NCBI RefSeq assembly: GCF_027980145.1
Contig: NZ_JAMZNK010000030.1
Span: 1-64,000, forward strand
DNA from: Flavobacterium azizsancarii
GTDB lineage: Bacteria; Bacteroidota; Bacteroidia; Flavobacteriales; Flavobacteriaceae
Reading direction: 5' to 3'
DNA length: 64,000 bases
The notes below the pieces were generated by a model. The model did not search any database. It was not told the DNA's origin and worked only from the letters and a program-made list of their open reading frames with translations. Numbering within the stretch: position 1 is the first letter of the stretch; every line of letters starts with the position of its first letter. Shown here in pieces: positions 43,093 to 53,260 of the stretch. Both the position numbers and the translations under genes were made by a program.

Positions 43093-43140
43093 AACACGAA
43101 TCTTACTAATTTTCACTAATTAGTTTGTGAAATTCGTGTT
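43093..43140. repeat. 48-nt AACACGAAT inverted repeat, copy 2
   Basis: Same length and right arm (GTGAAATTCGTGTT) as 39674-39721, with a slightly diverged left arm AACACGAATCTTAC. It lies in the gene-free stretch between the GH5 gene and the EEP gene (42947-43187). Confidence 0.8.
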
Positions 43141-43187
43141 CATAATTAGTACTATTTGTTTCCACACGTTAGACTTTTGTAACGTAT

Positions 43188-44945
43188 TTATTTTTTTGAT
43201 TTTGATTTTTTAGCTTCTGAAAAATCCAAATAATTAAGATTAAAACCTCCTTTTTCAAACACTACCTTGATTTTGTTTGTGCCTGCATTCAAATCAATAC
43301 CTGACAAGACAACAGTTTTCCATTTTTCATTTCCTCCTGTTGTAGGAAGTGTAATTGTTTCAGATCTCTTTCCGCTTTCAGTTTCCAGATAAAGTTTCCC
43401 TTCTGAATTTTCACTTGAGTAACGAATGGCAACTTTGTATCTGTTTTGTTTAGCAACTTCGGTAGTAAACTGTAACCATTCTCCATCTTCGATAAATGAA
43501 ACCTGGTAATCATTTGATCCGGTATCTTTGCAGGATAAAATATCAACACCATCATTTCTCATGGTATTTCCTTTATTCCACTCATCAAATTTTCCGGTTT
43601 CTACTCTGTAATTGATAAAATCTTTATCCAGATATGCGTAACCATTTGTTCCGAGATCATATTGAGTTGCGGCAATTTTTCCCGGAATCAAATGTTTCTT
43701 GTAAGGTTTAGTATCGTTAGTTTGTACTTGTCTGAACATTGCATCGATTACATCCGGTTTAACGGTTAGGTTTTCCATTTTATAATTGTCTGCCATTTTC
43801 ATCAATGTTTTTTTCGCAAAATCAGCAGTCGGTTTTTGTCCGCCATCTTTCCAATACTTTAATAAAACATCATATTCCGGAATTTTAGTTACTGAAGTTA
43901 CACCGGCAATATTTTCGATTTTTTTCATTGGCCAGAATGCCCATCCAATATTATTGCTTTCTACTAATGTCAATGCATCTTTGAACCAGACATTTGAGTT
44001 TTCTCCACTTTCTCCCAACCAAATCGGCACATTGTATTGTGTTCTGTAATCCAGCATTTTCTGGATTGATTCTTTGGTATTATAGTTCCAGTATTTATGA
44101 AAGCTCAACGCCATATTTTCATCCCATAACGGGAAAATTCCGTTGTAATTATTTCCCCAGCAATTTCCTTCAATAAAAATTAAATGGTTCGTATCGACTT
44201 CGCGAATTGCTTTTGTAACCTGTACCAGTAATTCCCTCAATGGTCCGTTTGAGTTTTCATCACAACCATTTTTATTGGTTCCGGTAAAATTCCAGTTGGG
44301 TTCATTGATGATATCATAGGCACCAATCCAGGGATTGTCTCTGTAACGAGAAGCTAATTTTTTCCATAATGCAATCATTTTTTTCTGATTGGCTTCGCTT
44401 TCCCAAAGAGATGGTTTTGTATTATCGTAATCAGAGATTGCAGCATCATTTCCTTGCCCGCCCGGAGCAGCATGCAAATCTAAAATCAGATAGATCTTAT
44501 TTTCAGCACACCATTTCAAAAGATTATCTGTCATTGTAAAACCTTCTTCGATCCAGGTTATTTCGCCATTCTTTTCTTCCTGAATAGATGGCGTGTACAA
44601 ATTATAATGCATTGGCAAACGAATCGAATTGAAACCCCATGCTGCAAGCGAATCAACATCACGCTTTGTGAGTCCGTTTGCTTTATAAGCGGCATAAAAC
44701 TCTTTTGTCCCTTGTGCTCCAATAACTTCTTCTATCTTTTGTTTGATGACATATTGCGGACTTGCAAAAGGTTGTGTCTGCATCATATAACCCTCCTGCA
44801 CCATCCAGCCGCCAATTCCAAGACCTCTTAGTATTATATTTTTGCCGTTGCCATCCACAATATTTTGTCCGTCCCTGTGCAGGAATCCCTGCCCAAAAGC
44901 GGTAATTGGAAGCAATAATTGTAATGTGATAATTAATTTTTTCAT
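43188..44945 (-). CDS. GH5 family glycoside hydrolase with C-terminal carbohydrate-binding-like domain
   Basis: A secreted retaining beta-glycosidase of 585 residues with a signal peptide (MKKLIITLQLLLPITAFGQG). The acid/base Glu is in DIINEPNWNF (near residue 214) and the nucleophile Glu in PIWLGESGENS (near 311). FNSIRLPMHYN is typical of GH5. The C-terminal part (about 445-575: VSFIEDGEWLQF, KVAIRYSSENS, WKTVVLSGIDLNAGTNKIKVVF) looks like a CBM6-type beta-sandwich. It belongs to the PUL between the EEP gene and GH30 copy 1. Exact substrate (beta-1,3 or 1,6 glucan) is not deducible. Confidence 0.9.
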   Translation of the reverse strand: MKKLIITLQLLLPITAFGQGFLHRDGQNIVDGNGKNIILRGLGIGGWMVQEGYMMQTQPFASPQYVIKQKIEEVIGAQGTKEFYAAYKANGLTKRDVDSLAAWGFNSIRLPMHYNLYTPSIQEEKNGEITWIEEGFTMTDNLLKWCAENKIYLILDLHAAPGGQGNDAAISDYDNTKPSLWESEANQKKMIALWKKLASRYRDNPWIGAYDIINEPNWNFTGTNKNGCDENSNGPLRELLVQVTKAIREVDTNHLIFIEGNCWGNNYNGIFPLWDENMALSFHKYWNYNTKESIQKMLDYRTQYNVPIWLGESGENSNVWFKDALTLVESNNIGWAFWPMKKIENIAGVTSVTKIPEYDVLLKYWKDGGQKPTADFAKKTLMKMADNYKMENLTVKPDVIDAMFRQVQTNDTKPYKKHLIPGKIAATQYDLGTNGYAYLDKDFINYRVETGKFDEWNKGNTMRNDGVDILSCKDTGSNDYQVSFIEDGEWLQFTTEVAKQNRYKVAIRYSSENSEGKLYLETESGKRSETITLPTTGGNEKWKTVVLSGIDLNAGTNKIKVVFEKGGFNLNYLDFSEAKKSKSKK

Positions 44946-45065
44946 GCTGCTTTTTAAACTTAAATATTTATTTCAAGAGAAAATCTATTTTTAAAATCTG
45001 CAAGTTCAATGATTATTTACAAGTTCATTTTAAAATTTCAACGTCTTATTTCATTAATCTTAACT

Positions 45066-46526
45066 CTAATATTCCAGAGTTTGCATAGCATGCGCCGGTA
45101 TTCTGATAGTTGTTTTTGCAGTTCCGCTTGTTATGCTGTAAACCACTTCTTTATCTGATGAATTCATTATAATTGTAGCAATTTTTCCGTCTGTATTTTT
45201 AAACGATGTACTTAGCAGGTTTTTATCGCTAAGGGTTGCTTCGATTCGTTTTGCATTTGGTCTGATAAATTTAGATAAGTGACCTATATAATAATACATT
45301 GGCGTAAATATCAATTCATCTTTTTCAGTGTCTCCGTGAATTGGGGCAAAACAAAAATTCCCCACATGATTTGGTCCTCCGTTTTGATCTAGCAGGATAT
45401 TCCAATCTGTCCACGCGACAGTTCCATTGTTGAAATCATTGATCATATTAAGTCCGTAACGTTCTGCATTTCCCCAAAACTGAAACTTGGTGGCATCAAA
45501 TTTTTCGATACAGCCTTCAGTAAAGATTAAATTTTTGTCAGGAAAAGCTTTGTGTACTTCTGCTACTGATTCGAATTTTGGTGTTCCGCCATTCCAGGTT
45601 TCATACCAGTGAAATCCAATTCCCCAGGCATATTTTGAAACTTCAGGATCTGAGAAAACAAGATTCGCTCTTGTTACTAACATGTCTCCGCGATTATGAT
45701 CCCAGATAATTATTTTTTTAGCTCCCAGATTTTCTTTTTCTAAAGTTGGTCCCAAAAAGTTTTTCAAAAAATCTCTTTCTGCTTCGGGTGTATAAATACA
45801 GGATTCCCATCTTTGAGTCGCCATTGGCTCATTTTGAATGGTTAATCCCCAAATTGGAATTCCTTCTTTTTCATATGCTTTTATAAATTTAGCATAATAG
45901 TTTGCCCACGACTGAGCAAATTCAGGCAATAAAACGCCGCCGTGCAAAATATCATTATTGTCTTTCATGAAAGCTGGGGGACTCCATGGACTAACAAATA
46001 AGGTTAATTTTCCGCCGGCTGTTTCAATTGCTTTTTTGATTAATGGAATTCTATATTTTCTATCATGATCAATATTGAAGGTTTTCAGCTCTTTGTCTCC
46101 TTCCTGAACATAGGTATAACTTTCGCTGCTAAAATCGCAACTGTGAATATTGGTTCTGGCTAAAGAATAGCCAATACCTTTCTTTTTATCATAGTATGCG
46201 GTTAGAAATTTTTGTTGATTTTTTGGAGATAATTTGGCAAAAACTTCGGCACTTGCGTCTGTAATTGCTCCGCCAATTCCCAAAAAAGTCTGGTACGTTT
46301 TTGCCGGATCTACAATAATAGAAACTGTTGAGTTTGTTTGTTGTGAAGTTGAGATTAAATCATTTGATAATGATAATCTTAAATTGGTGTTTTCAGCAGT
46401 AGTATAAACGTTAATTTTTGAATTCGATTTGGATTTTCCAACACCGGATTGGGCTATAGCTGATGAAAAACAACTTAATTGCAGAATTAATATTGGAATT
46501 ATTAAGTTTTTATGGGTTGATTTCAT
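45066..46526 (-). CDS. GH30 family glycosidase, copy 1
   Basis: A secreted protein of 486 residues of the glucosylceramidase/endo-beta-1,6-glucanase family. It has a (beta/alpha)8 core with acid/base Glu in TIQNEPMATQRWESC (near 232), nucleophile Glu in FTEGCIEKFDA (near 334) and a C-terminal beta-domain (IRIPAHAMQTLEY). The start includes a signal peptide (LSCFSSAIAQ). It is similar along its length to the neighbouring copy (46593-48053) and equal in size, so the two arose by tandem duplication. Confidence 0.93.
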   Translation of the reverse strand: MKSTHKNLIIPILILQLSCFSSAIAQSGVGKSKSNSKINVYTTAENTNLRLSLSNDLISTSQQTNSTVSIIVDPAKTYQTFLGIGGAITDASAEVFAKLSPKNQQKFLTAYYDKKKGIGYSLARTNIHSCDFSSESYTYVQEGDKELKTFNIDHDRKYRIPLIKKAIETAGGKLTLFVSPWSPPAFMKDNNDILHGGVLLPEFAQSWANYYAKFIKAYEKEGIPIWGLTIQNEPMATQRWESCIYTPEAERDFLKNFLGPTLEKENLGAKKIIIWDHNRGDMLVTRANLVFSDPEVSKYAWGIGFHWYETWNGGTPKFESVAEVHKAFPDKNLIFTEGCIEKFDATKFQFWGNAERYGLNMINDFNNGTVAWTDWNILLDQNGGPNHVGNFCFAPIHGDTEKDELIFTPMYYYIGHLSKFIRPNAKRIEATLSDKNLLSTSFKNTDGKIATIIMNSSDKEVVYSITSGTAKTTIRIPAHAMQTLEY

Positions 46527-46543
46527 TGTGTTTTAGATACTAT

Positions 46544-46576
46544 TAAAAAAAATAAGGGCTAAATAAATAGCCCTTA
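46544..46576 (-). terminator. Terminator between the two GH30 genes
   Basis: AAGGGCTA and TAGCCCTT form an 8-bp stem with an AT loop. On the minus strand a run of eight Ts follows. It lies 16 bases past the stop of GH30 copy 2 and would limit readthrough into copy 1. Confidence 0.8.
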
Positions 46577-46592
46577 ACTACTAAACAAAATA

Positions 46593-48053
46593 TTAATAAA
46601 CTAAAGTTTGTATGGCGTGTGCCGGTATTTTCACTACTGTTTTTTGAGTAGCAATTATTAAATTATAAGTTATTTCATTGTCTGTATGATTCATGACAAC
46701 TGTTGACATTGTACCATCTGTATTCAAAAATGAAGTACTTTGCAAATAGCTTCTGCTTACTGCAGTACTTACACGAACAGCATTTGGACGTATGAATTTT
46801 GAAAAATGTCCGATATAATAATAAGACGGTGTATAGATTAATTCTCCCGTTGTGGTGTCTGCGTGTATTGGGGCAAAACAGAAATTACCAACGTGATTAG
46901 GACCTCCGTATTGGTCTAAAAGGATGTTCCAATCTGTCCAGCCAACGGTTCCGTTATTAAAATCATTGATCATCGAAGTTCCGTATCTTTCGGCATTTGG
47001 CCAAAATTGATATCTGGCAGCATCAAATTTCTCTACACATCCTTCTGTAAACATTAGTTTTTTATCCGGATATGCTTCGTGAACTCTTGCTACATTTTCA
47101 AACAATGGCTGCGCGCCTGTCCAGGTTTCATACCAGTGAAATCCAATTCCCCAAACATATTTTGAAGCCTCCGGATCTGAGAATATAACATTTGCTCTTT
47201 GTACCATTAAATCACGATTGTGATCCCAGGCAATAATTTTTATTCTTTCTAAACCTTCTTTTTTAAGAGTTGGTCCTAAATAATTTTTAAGAAAATCTCT
47301 TTCCTCTTCTGCTGTATACAAACAAGATTCCCAGGTTTGCGTTGCCATTGGTTCATTTTGTACTGAAGTTCCCCACATTGGAATTCCTTCTTTTTCATAT
47401 GCCTTAATAAATTTGACATACATATTTGCCCAAGGCTGATAAAACTCAGGAAGCAGTGTACCGCCCTTTAGTACATTTTTATTGCTTTTCATAAAAGCAT
47501 TTGGTGACCATGGAGTTGCATAAGTAACTAATTTTCCTCCGGCAGTTTTGATGGCTTGCTTTATTAACGGAATGCGATATTGCCTATCATGTTCAATCGA
47601 GAAAGTTTTTAAATCCTTATCGCCTTCTTCAATATAAGAATAACTCGCACTACTAAAATCTGAACTTTGAATCGTGGTTCTTAGTAATGAGTAGCCAATT
47701 CCTTTTTGAGTATCGTAATAAGCATTTAAAAATTCTGTTTGTTTTTCTTTTGATAGTTTAGCAAAAATTTCGGCACTTGCGTCAGTAACAGCTCCTCCAA
47801 TTCCCATAAAAGTCTGGAATCTTTTTGATGGCTCAACAAAAACAGAAACCTCAGTTTCTACTGGTTGTTTTGATGCTGTAAAAGATAAATTATCTGTAGG
47901 GGTTAACCTTAATTTTGTATTATCAGCAGTGGTATACACTGTGATCTTTTTATTGGTTGTAGTAAATGCTTGTTGTTGCTTCTGATTTTTCTGCTGTGCA
48001 AAAACAGCTAGAGAAAAACACAAACAAGTAATAATAAAGCCGTTTTTTTTCAT
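46593..48053 (-). CDS. GH30 family glycosidase, copy 2
   Basis: A secreted protein of 486 residues with signal peptide (MKKNGFIITCLCFSLAVFAQ), acid/base Glu in SVQNEPMATQTWESC (near 232) and nucleophile Glu in FTEGCVEKFDA (near 334). The first 60 residues after the signal, rich in Gln and Lys, differ from copy 1, while the catalytic barrel is highly alike. In Bacteroides, GH30 enzymes of the GH30_3 type act on beta-1,6-glucan, and the tandem pair hints at endo- and exo-acting partners. Specificity is not proven here. Confidence 0.93.
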   Translation of the reverse strand: MKKNGFIITCLCFSLAVFAQQKNQKQQQAFTTTNKKITVYTTADNTKLRLTPTDNLSFTASKQPVETEVSVFVEPSKRFQTFMGIGGAVTDASAEIFAKLSKEKQTEFLNAYYDTQKGIGYSLLRTTIQSSDFSSASYSYIEEGDKDLKTFSIEHDRQYRIPLIKQAIKTAGGKLVTYATPWSPNAFMKSNKNVLKGGTLLPEFYQPWANMYVKFIKAYEKEGIPMWGTSVQNEPMATQTWESCLYTAEEERDFLKNYLGPTLKKEGLERIKIIAWDHNRDLMVQRANVIFSDPEASKYVWGIGFHWYETWTGAQPLFENVARVHEAYPDKKLMFTEGCVEKFDAARYQFWPNAERYGTSMINDFNNGTVGWTDWNILLDQYGGPNHVGNFCFAPIHADTTTGELIYTPSYYYIGHFSKFIRPNAVRVSTAVSRSYLQSTSFLNTDGTMSTVVMNHTDNEITYNLIIATQKTVVKIPAHAIQTLVY

Positions 48054-48098
48054 TGTATCTGTTTTAATAATTAAAACTTTTTTGCAAATAATTGATTT

Positions 48099-48136
48099 AA
48101 AAAATAGCCCAATATCCTGGTGAACATGGGCTATTT
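48099..48136 (-). terminator. Terminator between susD and the GH30 genes
   Basis: On the minus strand AAATAGCCCA and TGGGCTATTT form a 10-bp stem followed by a T-run. It lies about 110 bases past the susD stop and would make expression of the downstream enzymes lower than that of susC and susD. Confidence 0.75.
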
Positions 48137-48246
48137 GGCAACCAAACTTAACTTAACTTAAACTTCCTTTTGTATTTCTGTTTTTAGAAAGACCGGGACT
48201 GTAATCCCAGCCTTAAAAAACAAAAACTATTTTTTATTCTTATAGA

Positions 48247-49767
48247 TTAATTGTAACCTGGATTTTGAACCATTTTAGTGTTATTGAATTCACTGTAAGG
48301 TATTGGCCAAAGTTCATTTTTATTAGCAGTAAATCCTTTAAAAGCAAGCTTAGATGCTGCTTCTCCAGTTCTTACTAAGTCATACCAACGGTGTCCTTCT
48401 CCTGCAAGTTCTAATCTTCTTTCAGCCAGAATAGCCGGAATTGAAACTGGTACAGATGGCAAACCAACTCTGTTTCTAACAGCATCTAAAAGTGCCTGAG
48501 CTCTTGCTCCTGTTCCTCCTAAAGCTTCTGCTTCCATTAAATATGTATCAGCTAAACGAATGATGTAAGTATTAATTCCAAAGTTCAATGCTCCCTCAGA
48601 AGTTCCTATATCACTATTAACCGGTGAGTATTTGATAAAATGGTATCCTGTTTCCTGGTAACTTGGATCATATGTCATGTTACCTGCTGCTTGTTGCGCC
48701 GCTGCATCAAAAATTGTAGATGCAAAACGAGGATCTGTTTTTAAAGTATTCCCCAAATCACTTGTAATAACCATAAATCCCCATCCGTTGATATAATCAG
48801 GAATTCCTGCTGCTATACCTGCTGGTGTTCTTTTAAAGTTACGCATTCCGCTTAACTGGCTTACAAGGTTCCCTTCGTCATCACCTCTTTCAAAATTATC
48901 CCATTTTGTGTTTCCTTCACTTGAATAACTAATTTCGAAAATTGATTCTGTATTGAACTCATTTTTGTGATTCCATAAATCCGAAAACTTATCCAACAAT
49001 TTATATCCGTAGCTGCTTGTTGATCCTGGTGTACCATTCACTTTAGCTAATTCTGCAGCAGCTTCTGTTTTTTTGTTATCATATAAATATACCTTTCCTA
49101 AAAGTGCCGTTGCAGCACCTTTTGAAAAACGACCTAACTCATCAGGAGCTAAAGTAATTGGTAAATCTGCAATTGCTTCTGTCAAATCTTTTTCGATTTG
49201 TGCATAAACCATTGCTGGAGTTGCTTGTACTGTTACTGAAATTTCTTCTCTTGTATATGGCGTTAATTTTAACGGAACATGTCCAAAAAGTCTCACTAAA
49301 TCAAAATAGTAATAAGCGCGTAATGCTTTAACCTCTGCCATGAAACGTGCTTTTTTAGCAGCATCCATATCAATTTCCGGTAATTTTACGACCATGATGT
49401 TACATCTTGCAACTCCCTGAAAATAATTTGACCATACTGCCGGCGGAATGTTAGTAGGACTTACTGTATAATTATTCATAACCTGAAGTCCTGGCTGATC
49501 TGCATTATTACCACCTCCTGCATAAAAATCATCAGATGCAGAATTAAGTAATAACAATGGTGCATTTTCCATCGCTCCGGCATATTTTCCTAATTTATCA
49601 TAAGCAGCTATTAATCCGGAGTAAGCATCTTTTTCAGTTTTATAAAAATCTTTTTCCAGAACAACTCCATCTCCTTTTACTTCCAGCTTTTCATCGTTAT
49701 CACACGATGCAAGTGACAACACTGTCGCCAATGCTATAAATGAATGTTTAAAACTTATAAGTTTCAT
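48247..49767 (-). CDS. susD: SusD/RagB family glycan-binding outer-membrane lipoprotein
   Basis: The 506-residue lipoprotein (lipobox SLASC, Cys 22) forms the surface lid that captures glycan for the SusC partner. The N-terminal helical TPR-like region contains RFMAEVKALRAYYYFDLVRLFGHVPL, and the C-terminal LAERRLELAGEGHRWYDLVRTG motif is typical of SusD proteins. It follows susC with a 17-bp gap, so they are co-transcribed. The substrate is inferred from the enzymes downstream to be a beta-glucan. Confidence 0.95.
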   Translation of the reverse strand: MKLISFKHSFIALATVLSLASCDNDEKLEVKGDGVVLEKDFYKTEKDAYSGLIAAYDKLGKYAGAMENAPLLLLNSASDDFYAGGGNNADQPGLQVMNNYTVSPTNIPPAVWSNYFQGVARCNIMVVKLPEIDMDAAKKARFMAEVKALRAYYYFDLVRLFGHVPLKLTPYTREEISVTVQATPAMVYAQIEKDLTEAIADLPITLAPDELGRFSKGAATALLGKVYLYDNKKTEAAAELAKVNGTPGSTSSYGYKLLDKFSDLWNHKNEFNTESIFEISYSSEGNTKWDNFERGDDEGNLVSQLSGMRNFKRTPAGIAAGIPDYINGWGFMVITSDLGNTLKTDPRFASTIFDAAAQQAAGNMTYDPSYQETGYHFIKYSPVNSDIGTSEGALNFGINTYIIRLADTYLMEAEALGGTGARAQALLDAVRNRVGLPSVPVSIPAILAERRLELAGEGHRWYDLVRTGEAASKLAFKGFTANKNELWPIPYSEFNNTKMVQNPGYN

Positions 49768-49784
49768 AATATTTTATTTTTTAA

Positions 49785-52700
49785 TTAAAATTGTAAATTA
49801 ACTCCCAACATGTATGTCTTAGCCTGAGGATAGAAACCTCTATCTACACCTTGCACATTGTTTACACCTGCAGTAGTCGCTCCTCCAATTTCAGGATCAA
49901 AACCAGTATATTTTGTAATTGTAAACAAGTTTTCACCTGTTACATAAAGTCTAACTTTTTGTAATGAAATACTTTCTATCCATTCTTTTGGGAATGAATA
50001 TCCAAACTGAATTGTTTTGAATCTAAAGAAATCACCATTTTGTAAATGAAAAGTTGACGGGTTGTTAAAGTTATTATTTGTATCAGCATTAGTAACTCTA
50101 GGATATGTATTTGAAGTTCCTTCTCCTGTCCAACGTCCTAAAACTTCTGTTTGATAGTTAGCATTCAAAACATCTAACCTTCTTAATCCCTGATAAATTT
50201 TATTTCCACCTGCTCCCTGACCAAAAACTAATAAGTCAAATCCACGGTAATCTAAGTTCAATGTTAAACCGTAAGTAAATTTAGGTAATGAACTTCCTAA
50301 GAACGTTCTGTCATCTGCTGTAATTTTACCATCACCATTAAGGTCTTCCCAACGGAAATCTCCTGGTTTAGCATTTGGCTGAATTATCGCGCCTGTCGAA
50401 CTTTTGTAAGAATCAATTTCTGCCTGATTCTGAAAGATACCAGCTGTTTTAAATCCGTAGAATGAGTTGTAAGCATGACCTACCTGAGTTCTGTTGATTT
50501 CATAAGTTGTAGATTGAACTTTTTCAGTACCTACTACAAAGTCAACTCCTTTGTCGATGTATGTCACTTCGTTTTGGATATAAGAGAAGTTACCATTTAC
50601 AGAAAGGTTCAATGCTCCAATTTTTTTACGGTATCCCAGTTCAATATCAAAACCTTTGTTTTGCATATCAGCTAAGTTTGCATAAGTATCTCCTGTAACT
50701 CCTACAAATCCAGGAATTGGCACTTTCATAATAATACCAGATGTTTTTTTGTTGAAAAAATCCACGCTTAAATTAAAGTCATGAAATAAAGTAGTTTCAA
50801 AACCAATATTTGCTTGTTTTGTTTCTTCCCATTTTAAGTCAGGATTAGGAATTGCATTTGGACTTTGTCCAGGAATTGGCAATCCATCAGCACCAACAGT
50901 ATAATTTCTTTGGATTCCGATAGTAGACAAGTATAAGAAATCTGGTGAAGAGTCATTACCAGTTACACCATAACCTCCTCTAATTTTCAATGTGTTTACA
51001 ACATTGTTATCTTTCCAGAATTCTTCTTTTGATGGTACCCAACCTAACGAAGCAGAAGGGAAAGTTCCGTATTTATGCGTTGGTCCAAATCTTGTAGAAC
51101 CATCACGGCGAATAATACCTGAAACAATATATTTTTCTTTGTAATCATAGTTTACTCTTGAAAACACTGATTGTACTCTGTGTTCTACAGCTTGGCTATT
51201 ATAAGCATTTGCAATTTTGTCTTTAATTGGAATATCAACATTAAAAGATGCATCTTTATGATTTGTAGCAGGAACGCCTCTGTAAGTAATATCGTTACCA
51301 GAAGTAATATTGTCTACATAAGTACCAACTCCTAATAAAACATTGAAATGGTGTTCTCCAATTTTTTTATCATAGTTTAATGTGTTTTCCCAGTTCCAGC
51401 TAAATGATCTTTTGTAAGATCTGAAAAGCTCATTAGTATTTTTTACTGTAGCATTATTCAAGTAAGATACCGGAGTAAAATTGTCAGATCCGTAAAAAGC
51501 TAATTTTCCACCAGCCACTGATTTAAATTTTAATCCTTTTAATACTTCTGCTTCAACATAAATGTTTCCAACAAAATTATCAGCAAAATCATTATTACCT
51601 AATCTTGTTTGTGCATAAGCAAGAGGGTTTGTATTCTCCTGAATAACATTAGTAGAAATACCATAATAATTACCATTTGCATCTTTAAGAGCATTTGCAG
51701 GAAATGTTTTGTAAACATCAGGATTAGTCTCAATAACCGGAGTTAATGGATCTAAGTTGATTGCTGAAGCTAATGGCCCGCCAAATTCATTATTTGTATT
51801 ACCAATACCAATAGTTTTTTCGTGAGAATAACCTAAAGTTTGTCCAACTTTAATATAATTTCCAATTTTATGAGTAGAGTTTAATCGGATATTTTTTCTG
51901 TTGTAATTAGAAATTTCCGGTGTAACGATACCTTCCTGGTCGATTAAACCAAAAGACATATAAAAAGTAGATACATCATTACCTCCACTAAGACTTAATT
52001 CCTGAGAAGTACGTTGAGCATGTTTATCAAAAATAACATCTTGCCAATCTGTTCCTTTTCCAAATCCTGCAACCTGAGCAGGAGTATATTTTGGAGCTTG
52101 TCCAGCATTTACAGCAGACTCGTTCATAATCATTGCATACTGAGAGCCATTAAGTAAATCTAATTTTTTTGCTGGAGCCGAAGTTCCTGAAAAACCATTA
52201 TAATTTACATTGATCTTTCCTGCTTTTCCTTTTTTGGTAGTAACAAGGATTACCCCAGCCGCAGCACGAGAACCGTAAATAGCACCCGAAGCACCATCTT
52301 TTAATACCTCGATAGACTCAATATCAGACTGGTTCAAATAACCTATACCTCCATTGTCTACTACTACACCATCAACAACCCATAAAGGATCATTATTATT
52401 CAAGGTAGTAAAACCACGAACACGTATTGTAGAAGCAGATCCCGGTTGTCCTGCATTTGAAGCAATAGATACCCCTGAAACTCTACCTTGTAAAGCTTGC
52501 TCTACTCTTGTAATAGGAAGGTTTTCTAAATCCTTTGCTTTAACGCTGGAAATAGCACCTGTTACTACACTTCTTTTTTGAGTACCGTATCCTACCACTA
52601 CAACCTCATTTAAACTTTGAGATTCAGGTCTCAATTTGATTTCAAGTTTTGTTCTTCCGCTTATTGCTTCTTGTACAGTAACGTATCCAACAAAGCTGAT

Positions 52701-52916
52701 GCTTAAAGTTCCATTAGAAGGAGCAGTAATCTGAAATTTACCATCAAAGTCAGAAGCTGTCGCTTTGCTCGTGCCTTTAATTAAAATTGTAGCCCCAGGG
52801 ACGGGCATTCCACTTTCATCATTAATTGTCCCGGTTACCGTAACATCTTGAGCCATTGCGATAACTGAAAACAGTAGAGACGAAACACAAAAAATAAGTA
52901 ATTTTGTTAATTTCAT
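49785..52916 (-). CDS. susC: SusC/RagA family TonB-linked outer-membrane protein
   Basis: A 1043-residue TonB-dependent transporter with signal peptide (residues 1-22), a carboxypeptidase-like regulatory domain (residues 23-105, VTVTGTINDESGMPVPGATI), TonB-plug (SLNEVVVVGYGTQKRSVVTGAIS ... ESIEVLKDGASGAIYGSRAA) and a large barrel ending in MLGVNLQF with the terminal Phe. It is the first gene of the PUL operon. The divergent regulator starts 345 bp upstream. With SusD it imports oligosaccharides produced at the surface. Confidence 0.96.
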   Translation of the reverse strand: MKLTKLLIFCVSSLLFSVIAMAQDVTVTGTINDESGMPVPGATILIKGTSKATASDFDGKFQITAPSNGTLSISFVGYVTVQEAISGRTKLEIKLRPESQSLNEVVVVGYGTQKRSVVTGAISSVKAKDLENLPITRVEQALQGRVSGVSIASNAGQPGSASTIRVRGFTTLNNNDPLWVVDGVVVDNGGIGYLNQSDIESIEVLKDGASGAIYGSRAAAGVILVTTKKGKAGKINVNYNGFSGTSAPAKKLDLLNGSQYAMIMNESAVNAGQAPKYTPAQVAGFGKGTDWQDVIFDKHAQRTSQELSLSGGNDVSTFYMSFGLIDQEGIVTPEISNYNRKNIRLNSTHKIGNYIKVGQTLGYSHEKTIGIGNTNNEFGGPLASAINLDPLTPVIETNPDVYKTFPANALKDANGNYYGISTNVIQENTNPLAYAQTRLGNNDFADNFVGNIYVEAEVLKGLKFKSVAGGKLAFYGSDNFTPVSYLNNATVKNTNELFRSYKRSFSWNWENTLNYDKKIGEHHFNVLLGVGTYVDNITSGNDITYRGVPATNHKDASFNVDIPIKDKIANAYNSQAVEHRVQSVFSRVNYDYKEKYIVSGIIRRDGSTRFGPTHKYGTFPSASLGWVPSKEEFWKDNNVVNTLKIRGGYGVTGNDSSPDFLYLSTIGIQRNYTVGADGLPIPGQSPNAIPNPDLKWEETKQANIGFETTLFHDFNLSVDFFNKKTSGIIMKVPIPGFVGVTGDTYANLADMQNKGFDIELGYRKKIGALNLSVNGNFSYIQNEVTYIDKGVDFVVGTEKVQSTTYEINRTQVGHAYNSFYGFKTAGIFQNQAEIDSYKSSTGAIIQPNAKPGDFRWEDLNGDGKITADDRTFLGSSLPKFTYGLTLNLDYRGFDLLVFGQGAGGNKIYQGLRRLDVLNANYQTEVLGRWTGEGTSNTYPRVTNADTNNNFNNPSTFHLQNGDFFRFKTIQFGYSFPKEWIESISLQKVRLYVTGENLFTITKYTGFDPEIGGATTAGVNNVQGVDRGFYPQAKTYMLGVNLQF

Positions 52917-53260
52917 TTTTCTAAAAATTTTGGTTAATTAATTAGTAATTTGATGCAATAATAAAGTTAAATTTTTACTATCAACAATAAAAATTCATTA
53001 CAAAAACACATCAAAGCGTAATTTAATACTCTACAAAAACACATCAAATTATTTTTAATACCTCTAATTATCAATAGTTTATACAAAATAATATATTGTT
53101 ATAAAAATGTTAAGTAAAAAAATAAACACTACATTTATAAAATAATACCAAATTGATCATTTATTCAAAATAATTGCATGAAAACACAACATTGCAAATA
53201 ATTAATTAAAAATTAAAACCCTTTATAAAACATTTCTAATAAAAATACATTCCAAATTTT
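52917..53260. other. Divergent regulatory region between susC and its regulator
   Basis: This 344-bp AT-rich stretch contains the promoters of both divergent genes and no coding frame. ACAAAAACACATCAAA repeats near 52997-53012 and 53032-53047 are direct repeats about 35 bases apart and may be binding sites of the regulator at 53261-56140. Confidence 0.5.
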
